NCBI GenBank assembly: GCA_902488725.1
Contig: CABTXO010000131.1
Location: forward strand, 1 to 5,704
Origin: an uncultured Bacteroidales bacterium
GTDB lineage: Bacteria; Bacteroidota; Bacteroidia; Bacteroidales; UBA932
Reading direction: 5' to 3'
Length of the DNA stretch: 5,704 bases
In this document: piece after piece, positions 1 through 5,704 of the stretch
Numbering within the stretch: position 1 is the stretch's first letter
How the letters are laid out: the number at the start of each line of letters is the position of its first letter
Notes under the pieces: generated by a model
What the model was told of the DNA's origin: nothing
Seen by the model: the letters and a program-made list of their open reading frames with translations, nothing else
Databases searched by the model: none
Position numbers and translations under genes: made by a program

Positions 1-558
1 GACCCGCCCCGTCAAGCCCCCGCCGGCCGCCAGCAGCAGGGCAAGAACGACGAACGACAATCCCCGGACGAAGGTTCGGGTCCGACGGTCTTTCCGGAGA
101 TCCAGCACCAGCGCTGTGACCGCAAACAGCAAGGACGCCGGGCCGGCGGCAAAGAAAAGCAGCACCGTCAATCCGGCACCCCATCCCGCCTTGCCCATTT
201 CCCTTCGGGAATAGACGAGCAGAGCCGCCTGCGCTGACAGGAAGGCAATCAGGGCAGCGTAGTCCAGGCTGTTGTCGGACAGGGAAGCTCCGAGGAACAG
301 GGCGGGGATCAGACAGAACGGCAGCAGATGCCAGTCGGCATGACCGGAAGCCATCGTCCGCCAGCACAGCAGCACCGACAGCGCCAACAGCGACAAGGTC
401 AGCAGGAACGCGGCGGGCGGGGAATAGAAAAACTGAACCAGAAAACGGGCCGTCAACGTGGACAGGCCGCCGATCTGGAACAGCAGGCCCGTCAGGTACT
501 TCCAGTCGTACAGGAACAGCTGCTGCTGTTCGCGGAATGCAAGCGAGAACGGGTTCAT
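1..558 (-). CDS. Multi-pass inner-membrane protein, DUF6057-like, 3' end cut by window edge
   Basis: This frame is open from an ATG at 558-556 to base 1, giving 186 residues with no stop, so the C-terminal part lies outside the window. The protein opens with a polar stretch containing REQQQLFLYDWKYL (residues 9-22). A glycine-containing segment, IGGLSTLTARFLVQFFYSP, follows at residues 29-47. Hydrophobic segments come next at about 48-66, 76-91 (weaker), 98-115, 127-151 and 166-182, with a basic loop DLRKDRRTRTFVRG at 153-166. Together these indicate a polytopic, probably cytoplasmic-membrane protein. The EQ-QLF motif followed by a GG segment and an aromatic FLVQFFY stretch resembles, from memory, the uncharacterised DUF6057 family of Bacteroidota; that match is not certain. 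The ATG was chosen because it overlaps the upstream stop codon in an ATGA arrangement. The frame upstream of it runs through hydrophilic codons in another gene with no plausible signal. I recall that DUF6057 proteins often carry a membrane helix before the QEQ motif, and none is seen here. No biochemical function can be assigned. Confidence 0.75.
   Translation of the reverse strand, partial: MNPFSLAFREQQQLFLYDWKYLTGLLFQIGGLSTLTARFLVQFFYSPPAAFLLTLSLLALSVLLCWRTMASGHADWHLLPFCLIPALFLGASLSDNSLDYAALIAFLSAQAALLVYSRREMGKAGWGAGLTVLLFFAAGPASLLFAVTALVLDLRKDRRTRTFVRGLSFVVLALLLAAGGGLTGRV
555..558 (-). other. ATGA stop/start overlap (translational coupling)
   Basis: Read on the minus strand, the four bases ATGA contain the start codon of the membrane protein (558-556) and the TGA stop of the lipoprotein gene (557-555). 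This arrangement normally lets ribosomes that finish the first gene restart on the second, so production of the two proteins is probably linked. It also fixes the membrane-protein start, since no purine-rich ribosome-binding site is obvious just before it. A small perfect inverted repeat (GGAGC, 3-base loop, GCTCC; 587-599) lies about 30 bases upstream inside the lipoprotein gene. I give it no function. Confidence 0.75.
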
Positions 559-1016
559 GGCGTGAGGGGTATCGGATGTCTGACCGGGAGCGTGGCTCCG
601 AAAACACTCCTGTAAACCGATTCCCCCGTCTTGCGGGCCGTTCTGCGGGCCTCCTTGATCTTCTTGTCCGGCATGCAGGGAATCTGCCGGAAGGCCTCGT
701 TGAACACCGGCCTGCCTTCCGCCACGCTCATGAACCGGTCGAACAGGTAGATGTACCGGAGATCCAGTTGCTGCTCCGCACCGGTCGAATCGTTGTACAC
801 CGCCGTGAACTGCAGCAGGCTGACGCTATCGTCGGCGTAAACCGTCTTCAGATGATGGATCTGAATGCTTGCCGTGTCGGCTCCCTGAAAGGAGAGTTCC
901 GCACGCAGAGAGACCGGCAGCTGCCTTTCCGCCCTTTTCTGGAAGGAACGGGAAGTACAGCAGGAAAGACCCGACACAACCAAAGCGAGCAGAAGGATAT
1001 CGACAGATCGTTTCAT
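555..1016 (-). CDS. Small predicted lipoprotein of unknown function
   Basis: This is a 153-residue protein that I do not recognise as a named family. Its N-terminus, MKRSVDILLLALVVSGLSCC, has a short basic region, a hydrophobic core and adjacent cysteines at 19 and 20, which looks like a lipoprotein signal peptide. The lipobox is imperfect: GLS-C if Cys19 is lipidated, LSC-C if Cys20 is. Lipidation is therefore probable rather than certain. The mature part has alternating hydrophobic and polar stretches at about residues 34-92, suggesting a small beta-rich domain. A basic segment around 116-130 (KKIKEARRTARK) follows, and then a proline-containing tail. A lone cysteine lies at about 114. Its TGA stop overlaps the ATG of the next gene, so the two are probably translationally coupled and may work together. 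It lies downstream of the likely susCD terminator and has a candidate promoter of its own, so it is probably not part of the transporter operon. That the gene is real is supported by the signal peptide, the overlap and the spacing. Confidence 0.7.
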   Translation of the reverse strand: MKRSVDILLLALVVSGLSCCTSRSFQKRAERQLPVSLRAELSFQGADTASIQIHHLKTVYADDSVSLLQFTAVYNDSTGAEQQLDLRYIYLFDRFMSVAEGRPVFNEAFRQIPCMPDKKIKEARRTARKTGESVYRSVFGATLPVRHPIPLTP

Positions 1017-1038
1017 GGCAGCTTGCAGGAATATTTTT

Positions 1039-1070
1039 TAAAAATACGCAATAATTCGTTCCCGGTCAAG
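1039..1070 (-). promoter_or_regulatory. Candidate Bacteroides-type promoter for the lipoprotein/membrane-protein pair
   Basis: The minus strand reads TATTTTTA at 1046-1039, matching seven of eight positions of the Bacteroidota -7 box TAnnTTTG. A CTTG at 1070-1067, one base from the TTTG -33 box, stands 20 bases upstream, close to the usual spacing of about 19-21. The predicted transcript start would be near 1032, leaving a leader of roughly 15 bases before the ATG at 1016. The region is AT-rich against GC-rich surroundings. Its position between a terminator-like hairpin and a new gene supports the call, but AT-rich spacers can match this loose consensus by chance. Confidence 0.35.
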
Positions 1071-1088
1071 AGGTCGGGGGTGGACTTG

Positions 1089-1125
1089 AAAACGGAGGCC
1101 GGCCCCTTCATGGGTGTCGGCCTCC
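1089..1125 (-). terminator. Intrinsic terminator of the susCD transcript
   Basis: On the minus strand GGAGGCCG (1125-1118) pairs perfectly with CGGCCTCC (1101-1094), forming an eight-base-pair GC-rich stem. The enclosed 16 bases can extend the hairpin with a CCC/GGG pairing closed by an ATGAA loop. The stem is followed directly by GTTTTC, which supplies a short T run. In the opposite direction the stem is followed by ATAAT, so the signal fits leftward transcription. It begins about 28 bases after the susD stop codon, the expected place for the end of the susC-susD message. The T run is short, so termination may be incomplete and some read-through into the next gene is possible. Confidence 0.7.
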
Positions 1126-1153
1126 ATAATCAGCTGTTCGGTTCACCGGTCTG

Positions 1154-3157
1154 TCAATAGCCGGGGTTCTGCGGGTACTCGAATCCGCTATTGGATTGGA
1201 TGACCTGCGTCGGAATCGGGTACTGGAAGTTGTGGGGCTTGAAAGAAGAACGATGGCGGGTCTTGCCCTGAGCATCCGTGTAGGACTCGCGGGCGCCCGG
1301 AGCGTTCTCGTAGCCGAAACCATACTTGCGGCAGCGCTCGTACATCGTGTTGCTGGTGGTCGCATCCTGCACCGGATACTTGCTGGTCACGTACGCACCG
1401 CAATTCTTGTTGCAGGAAAGACGGTTCAAGGTGATCCAGCGGTGCTCTTCGCCGAAGAGTTCGCGCGTACGTTCGTCCAGAATGTAGTCGATGTCCACCT
1501 GGTCTGCCGTACAAGGTTTTGCATTGGCCCGGCGGCGAAGGACATTGATGTCATCAGCCGCACCGGCCTTGTCGCCCAAGGCCAGTTTGGCCTCCGCACG
1601 CAGCAGATAGGCTTCAGGAACACGGATCATGTACCAGTCCACATCATACTGCTGGTTGGACTTGTTCGGGTGCACGTCATCGGAGAATTTCCAGAAACGG
1701 GGGAATATCCAGGAAGTGTCGCCGGGGTTGATCTTGTAGGTGTTCTCGTCATCAGTCCCCTTGGCGGCCTTCTCGCGGGCATACATCGCCGCCTTCTCGT
1801 CGAACCAGCGCGTGCCGCCTGCCGTGAAGAAGTTCCGCTGGATCATCGTTTCGCTGCCGCGGAAATCGCCCGGGTCATCCTTCCAGAGATCGCCGTAGAC
1901 ATATTCCGTCGGAATGCAGGCCGTCCCCATGCGCGGAACCCGCGCACCGAGGGAGTCCTGGGCGACATTGGCGACATAACGTTTTTCGCAGCCGGGGATT
2001 TCGGACAGCTTGGAGGAGGCTTTCACCCCTTCGGGATAGCAGGCGACATTGTCGCCGAAGAAATAGACCTTCGTCTTTCCGTCCGCTTTCACACGGGTGG
2101 ACTGACTCCCGACCAAGATGCCGGAAGTCCAGCACGCTTCGACCGCAGAACGGTGCGTACGCCACCAGGCATCGCCACCGCCGCCCGTTCCAAAAGTCCC
2201 GTAGTTGTACTGGCAGACCCAGATGGCCTCCTTGTTGTCGGGAGCGTTCGGATTGGAATCCTTCGCCTTCATCTCGGTTTCTCCCGTGTAGATGTTCCGC
2301 CCCCACGATCCCCGGAAGAGATCCCAGTAGGGGTTGAGCGGATTCCCGTAGCGGTCGGTCTTTTCATCCTTGCGGTTGCCGAAGCGCTTGGTCATGATCT
2401 CATAGTTCCCGTCCGTCTTGTCGATGACACGGGTCGCAGCATCCTTGGCGCCCTTGAAATCACCGAGGGCGAGATTCACTTCAGCCAGATACACGCCAGC
2501 GGCAGCCTTGGTCACAGTACCGGTCAACCGTGGTTTCACGGGGAGATTCTCCTCCGCCCAGGTCATTTGCTGTTTGACATATTCCCAGACGGCCTGCCGA
2601 TCGGACGGTTCGTAAGCGAAGATGCCCTCCAGGCCGGCGGTGTACTTGTCCAGGATCGGAACGTTGCCGAACATGCCGGCGAGGCAGCGGTAGGCCCATG
2701 CTTTCATGAACACGGCCTCGGCGCGAAGTTCGTTCTTCCGGGTGGGCGTGGAGTAGGAGACCTCCGTGTTCTCGTCAATCTTGTTGATCACGATGTTGCA
2801 GCGGCCGACCAGGTTGAACAGGTATTCCGACCAGTGGCGGGAGTACCCGTTGCCGGGGTCCATCGCCACCATATTGGCAAGCGGGTCGTTGGCATTGGTG
2901 GGCGTAAAGGTGTCAAGACCGGTCCCCATCAACATGAAGGAGTGGTTGGTCCGCATCTGCCCCAGAATCAGATACTGAATTTCAGAATAGCAGGCCGCCA
3001 GCCCCGTCTCCATCTCGTACTGTGACTGATAGTAGGTCTTGTCGTTGAAATCATAGGACTTCTCCTCCAAGAATTCGCTGTCTTTCATGCAGCCGGCAAG
3101 ACTGCCGAGGAGAACGCTTCCTGCGAGGATTGCCCCGATAAAATTATAAAGTTTCAT
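1154..3157 (-). CDS. SusD/RagB-family surface lipoprotein (ligand-binding partner of SusC)
   Basis: This complete 667-residue protein belongs to the SusD/RagB family. These are lipid-anchored, helical proteins that cap a SusC barrel on the cell surface and bind the incoming ligand. The N-terminus MKLYNFIGAILAGSVLLGSLAGC is a clear lipoprotein signal with lipobox LAGC and Cys23 as the predicted lipidated residue. Family landmarks appear in order. LRAEAVFMKAWAYRCLAGMF at 144-163 leads into FGNVPIL, the classic TPR-like helix pair. A second TPR-like segment lies at about 213-246. YLLRAEAKLALGD at 517-529 is followed by the ADDINVLRRRA helix (534-544). ILDERTRELFGEEHRW lies at 559-574, PIPTQVI at 647-653, and the protein ends in NPGY. 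It is longer than many family members (commonly 500-600 residues), with extra sequence between about 250 and 505. The mature part has twelve cysteines, which is many for this family. The start is the ATG at 3157-3155 rather than a TTG two codons earlier. It follows susC after 19 bases and is presumably co-transcribed. The ligand cannot be inferred. Confidence 0.97.
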   Translation of the reverse strand: MKLYNFIGAILAGSVLLGSLAGCMKDSEFLEEKSYDFNDKTYYQSQYEMETGLAACYSEIQYLILGQMRTNHSFMLMGTGLDTFTPTNANDPLANMVAMDPGNGYSRHWSEYLFNLVGRCNIVINKIDENTEVSYSTPTRKNELRAEAVFMKAWAYRCLAGMFGNVPILDKYTAGLEGIFAYEPSDRQAVWEYVKQQMTWAEENLPVKPRLTGTVTKAAAGVYLAEVNLALGDFKGAKDAATRVIDKTDGNYEIMTKRFGNRKDEKTDRYGNPLNPYWDLFRGSWGRNIYTGETEMKAKDSNPNAPDNKEAIWVCQYNYGTFGTGGGGDAWWRTHRSAVEACWTSGILVGSQSTRVKADGKTKVYFFGDNVACYPEGVKASSKLSEIPGCEKRYVANVAQDSLGARVPRMGTACIPTEYVYGDLWKDDPGDFRGSETMIQRNFFTAGGTRWFDEKAAMYAREKAAKGTDDENTYKINPGDTSWIFPRFWKFSDDVHPNKSNQQYDVDWYMIRVPEAYLLRAEAKLALGDKAGAADDINVLRRRANAKPCTADQVDIDYILDERTRELFGEEHRWITLNRLSCNKNCGAYVTSKYPVQDATTSNTMYERCRKYGFGYENAPGARESYTDAQGKTRHRSSFKPHNFQYPIPTQVIQSNSGFEYPQNPGY

Positions 3158-3180
3158 ATTCAATTCTTGCTAATGATTAG
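3158..3180 (-). other. susC-susD junction and susD translation start region
   Basis: The susC TAA stop (3179-3177) and the susD ATG (3157) are separated by 19 bases, with no room for an independent promoter of normal layout, so the two genes should share one message. There is no strong Shine-Dalgarno sequence. The bases before the ATG are A-rich (AGCAAGAATTGAAT), as is common for Bacteroidota genes. An 11-base dyad, CTAATCATTAG (3180-3170), covers the susC stop codon. It is short and AT-rich, so it is probably incidental. Confidence 0.5.
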
Positions 3181-5704
3181 AAAGTCAAGTTGACGCCGAA
3201 AGTGACGGTCTTGTAGGTACCGTTGCTTCCGAAACGGGAAGATGCGGCATTGCCTGCAATCGTGCCGGCATTCTCGGGATCCAGCCCGGACCAGCTCGTG
3301 AGGGTGAAGAGGTCCGTCGCGGCGACATAGATGCGCGCTCCTCCAAGCCCGATCTTCTGCACGAGGTTCTCGTTGAAGGAATAAGAGAAGGACAGATCCT
3401 TGAGCTTCAGGAAGGTCCGCTGATTCCAGAACTGATACTTCAATTCATAATCCTTTGTCTTCGACCATCCGTATCTCGGGTACTTGTCAGTGTGGTTCGT
3501 TTCCGTCCAAGGCTTGACCGCCGCAAGCTGCGCACCGCCGGTCATCGTTGTCTCGAAGGCGTTCGGGTCAAACCAGAGGAAGTGTTCCTTGTCGCCCTGT
3601 GCCCAACGGAAGTTGAAGTACAGAGAGAAATTCTTCCAACTGAGCGTATTGCCGAGATTGACCGTGAAGAGTGGATCGGGAGAGCCGATAAAATGGCGGT
3701 CAGCGCCGCTGATCTTGCCGTCTCCGTTCCAGTCCTCGAACTTGATGTCTCCGGGAACGGCTTTCGGCTGAATCATCTTGCCGTCCTTGTCGACATAGGA
3801 CTTGACTTCGTCCTCGCTCTGGAAGATCCCGAGCTTCTTGAGGTCGTAGGCCGATCCGATCGGATGACCGACCTGGAGGGCATAATAAGAATCGAAACCG
3901 TAGGCAAGCGCATTGGCCACATCATCCGACTCCTTGCCGTCCGCACCCTTTCCATAGAGTTCCTTGACACAGTTTCGGTTGGCATCGAACACGAGACTGG
4001 ATTCCCAGCGGAAGCTGTTGCGTCCGTCTCCGTCGATGTTGACGGAATTGAGCACGATTTCCACACCGTCATTGGTCACTCTTCCCACATTGTCGTAGGC
4101 TGTGGTATAACCGGTCATGTACGGTACGGAACGGGTCATGATCATGTCTCTAGTCTTGCCGGTGTACACGTCGATGCTGCCGTTCAGCCGTCCCGCAAGC
4201 GTCGAGAAGTCGAGACCGGCGTTGAATTTCTCCACCGTCGCCCAAGTCAAGGCCCGGTTTGCGATGCCGGTGATCATGGCACCGTAGGCACTGGCGTTGC
4301 CCAGCCAGGTGTAGGTCATCATGCCGTTGTTCGAAGCAACCGCTTTCACGGTCGCAAGCGTCTGGTACGGAGTGACCGAGCGGCTTCCGTTCTGGCCCCA
4401 GGAAAGGCGGAGCTTCAAGAAATCAAACAGACTTTGATTCCGCATGAAGCCTTCATTGCTGATGACCCACGCAGCGGAAGCGCCGTAGAAATTGCCCCAT
4501 TTGCGTCCTTCCGCAAAGGCGGAATAACCGTCACGACGGAAGTTCACCGTCGCATAGTAAGTGTTCCGGAAGTTGTAGTTCGCCCGTGCAATGTAGCCGA
4601 TGGCAGAACTTACCGTACGCGAACGCTTCGTCTGCGTGTTGGCCGGGTCGGCAGCGTCCATTTTGTAGACACCTAGCTTGGTGTTCATGTCGAAGCCTTT
4701 GAAATCTACCCGGAGGGCTTCGTAGTTGGAATGTTCACGCGTATAGCCAACCATTGCGTCGAAGTGGTGGTCGCCGAAATCGCGGGCGTACGTGAGGACA
4801 TTGTCGATGTTCCAGGCATTGGTGCGGTTCATCCAGGAATAGCCGCCCACCTCTTTCGAGAACTGCGCGGGATAACTCATGTGGGCGGTGTTGTCCGTGT
4901 CCACTTTGATTTCCGGATTGTTGAACACATCCGTGTTGCCCGTGTTGTACTGGCCCTGCATCGTGAACCGGTAGGAGAGACCGGGGATGAAGGGGAAGTC
5001 GATCTGGGCATAGCCGACACCGTTGATGTTGGCGCTGTGGCTGGTACGATCCGTCCAGAGGTAGGAGTCGTTGGCACCGGACCCCCAGAGCGGACTGGCG
5101 CTGCTGCCGTCCGGTTTGGAATTCGGCCAGTTCTCGAAGCCTTTCTGCCGGGCGTGCGTGAACGAATAGGGAGAAACCCAGGTCGCGTTCTGAATACGTG
5201 CAGTCTGCCCCCAGTTCTCTGCACCCAGGTAGTTGCCCTTCACACCGACGGTGAGCCAGTCGGTGACATTGATGTCCATCTTGGCAAGAACTCCGTATTT
5301 CATGTAGTCGTCCCCAAGCCGGATGCCTTGCTGGCGTGTATAATCTCCGGACACATAGTAGTTGACATGCTGAGACTTCCCGGAAACGCTGAGGTCGTAT
5401 TTCTGCCCGACTCCGATGCGCGAGATTTCCTTGAGCCAGTCCGTCTTCACCCCCTGCTCGAATGCGGGGAACTCGGCATCGGAGTTGAGCAACTCGCCCG
5501 CCGCAACGGACAGTTTCTGATAATCTTCCCATTTCTTGCCCGTGAAGGACTTGTTGCCTGCGCCCTGCTGGGAATAGAAGCGATTCTTGAGGAAGGTCTC
5601 ATCGTCCATCACGCGCGCGGGAATCCGGGTCCAGTCGGAAAGACTCACGCTTGCATTCAAGGCGACAACCGGCTTCATGCTGGCCCCTTTCTTTGTGGTG
5701 ATGA
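3177..5704 (-). CDS. SusC/RagA-family TonB-dependent outer-membrane transporter, 5' end cut by window edge
   Basis: The protein forms a large beta-barrel channel that imports SusD-captured ligand into the periplasm using TonB energy. The visible frame gives 841 residues from the right edge, numbered here from the first whole codon (5702-5700). It opens with ITTKKGA, the tail of the conserved GVIxITTKKG motif at the end of the plug, so the Met at 5678 is internal. Missing are the signal peptide, the regulatory-like N-terminal domain, the TonB box and most of the plug, probably about 200-250 residues of a protein near 1,050. Family landmarks follow: FRRDGYSAF at about 388, LKLRLSWGQNGSRS at 429-442, PGDIKFEDWNGDGKI at 650-664 followed by IGSPDPLFTVN, RTFLKLKDLSFSY at 762-774, DLFTLTSWSGLDPE at 797-810, and a terminal strand ending in TFGVNLTF. 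The final Phe is typical of outer-membrane barrel proteins. DWNGDGKISGAD (657-668) has EF-hand-loop spacing of acidic residues and could bind calcium. The susD gene follows 19 bases downstream. The substrate is unknown. Confidence 0.97.
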   Translation of the reverse strand, partial: ITTKKGASMKPVVALNASVSLSDWTRIPARVMDDETFLKNRFYSQQGAGNKSFTGKKWEDYQKLSVAAGELLNSDAEFPAFEQGVKTDWLKEISRIGVGQKYDLSVSGKSQHVNYYVSGDYTRQQGIRLGDDYMKYGVLAKMDINVTDWLTVGVKGNYLGAENWGQTARIQNATWVSPYSFTHARQKGFENWPNSKPDGSSASPLWGSGANDSYLWTDRTSHSANINGVGYAQIDFPFIPGLSYRFTMQGQYNTGNTDVFNNPEIKVDTDNTAHMSYPAQFSKEVGGYSWMNRTNAWNIDNVLTYARDFGDHHFDAMVGYTREHSNYEALRVDFKGFDMNTKLGVYKMDAADPANTQTKRSRTVSSAIGYIARANYNFRNTYYATVNFRRDGYSAFAEGRKWGNFYGASAAWVISNEGFMRNQSLFDFLKLRLSWGQNGSRSVTPYQTLATVKAVASNNGMMTYTWLGNASAYGAMITGIANRALTWATVEKFNAGLDFSTLAGRLNGSIDVYTGKTRDMIMTRSVPYMTGYTTAYDNVGRVTNDGVEIVLNSVNIDGDGRNSFRWESSLVFDANRNCVKELYGKGADGKESDDVANALAYGFDSYYALQVGHPIGSAYDLKKLGIFQSEDEVKSYVDKDGKMIQPKAVPGDIKFEDWNGDGKISGADRHFIGSPDPLFTVNLGNTLSWKNFSLYFNFRWAQGDKEHFLWFDPNAFETTMTGGAQLAAVKPWTETNHTDKYPRYGWSKTKDYELKYQFWNQRTFLKLKDLSFSYSFNENLVQKIGLGGARIYVAATDLFTLTSWSGLDPENAGTIAGNAASSRFGSNGTYKTVTFGVNLTF

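Noticed and set aside
587..599. Small inverted repeat GGAGC/GCTCC as a terminator or regulatory hairpin
   Set aside because: It lies inside the lipoprotein coding sequence, has only five base pairs and has no following T run.
537..1160. 207-codon plus-strand frame opposite the small lipoprotein gene
   Set aside because: It covers the lipoprotein gene, the promoter region and the terminator in antisense. Its product is low in recognisable structure, whereas the minus-strand frame has a signal peptide and a coupled stop.
1196..3025. 609-codon open frame on the plus strand opposite susD
   Set aside because: It is antisense to a clear SusD gene. The translation has no recognisable domain and is rich in Val, Gly, Arg and Ile as expected from reverse-complemented GC-rich codons. 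It is best explained as a codon-bias shadow.
3158..3163. TTG start for susD two codons upstream of the ATG
   Set aside because: The ATG at 3157 gives a standard lipoprotein signal beginning MKLYNF. The TTG adds only two residues and has no better ribosome-binding context.
3170..3180. 11-base palindrome CTAATCATTAG over the susC stop codon as an operator or attenuator
   Set aside because: It is too short and AT-rich to form a stable hairpin and shows no second copy nearby. Chance is the simpler explanation.
3492..4676. 394-codon open frame on the plus strand opposite susC
   Set aside because: It lies wholly within the SusC coding region on the other strand and shows no signal peptide, domain or promoter, so it is a shadow frame.
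3177..5678. Met at 5678 as the true start of the SusC gene
   Set aside because: The frame stays open to the window edge and the eight preceding residues, ITTKKGAS, belong to the conserved SusC plug-end motif. The Met is internal.
1..5704. Mobile element, CRISPR array, tRNA or other structured RNA
   Set aside because: I saw no regularly spaced repeats, terminal inverted repeats, transposase motifs or tRNA-like cloverleaf. Nearly all the sequence is accounted for by four coding regions.

Overview
The window looks like chromosomal DNA from a member of the Bacteroidota, most likely the order Bacteroidales. The main evidence is a SusC/SusD outer-membrane uptake pair, which is a hallmark of that phylum. 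Supporting signs are the absence of a strong Shine-Dalgarno sequence before susD and a match to the Bacteroides-type TAnnTTTG promoter box. The DNA is GC-rich by eye, closer to Alistipes-like or some Prevotella-like lineages than to low-GC Bacteroides, but I cannot fix the genus.

All supported genes lie on the minus strand, so transcription reads right to left. (1) Positions 5704 to 3177 hold a SusC-family TonB-dependent transporter. It is cut at the right edge, so its signal peptide, N-terminal extension, TonB box and most of the plug are missing, while the barrel and C-terminus are complete. (2) After 19 bases comes a complete SusD-family surface lipoprotein (3157 to 1154). (3) A GC-rich hairpin with a short T run (1125 to 1089) looks like the terminator of the susCD transcript. 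(4) A possible Bacteroides-type promoter (1070 to 1039) precedes a small predicted lipoprotein (1016 to 555). (5) The stop codon of that gene overlaps the start of a multi-pass membrane protein (558 to the left edge), which resembles the DUF6057 group and is cut by the window.

Functionally, SusC and SusD should form a lidded outer-membrane transporter. SusD sits on the cell surface over the SusC barrel, binds an oligomeric ligand and helps pass it into the TonB-powered channel. No glycosidase, peptidase or sensor is in view, so the substrate cannot be named; such genes could lie upstream of susC, beyond the right edge. The lipoprotein and membrane-protein pair appears to be a separate, translationally coupled unit of unknown function.

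I found no tRNA, rRNA, CRISPR array, insertion sequence or other mobile element. The long plus-strand open frames are antisense shadows of susC and susD. The most interesting item is the coupled lipoprotein and DUF6057-like pair. The rest is an ordinary susCD locus.
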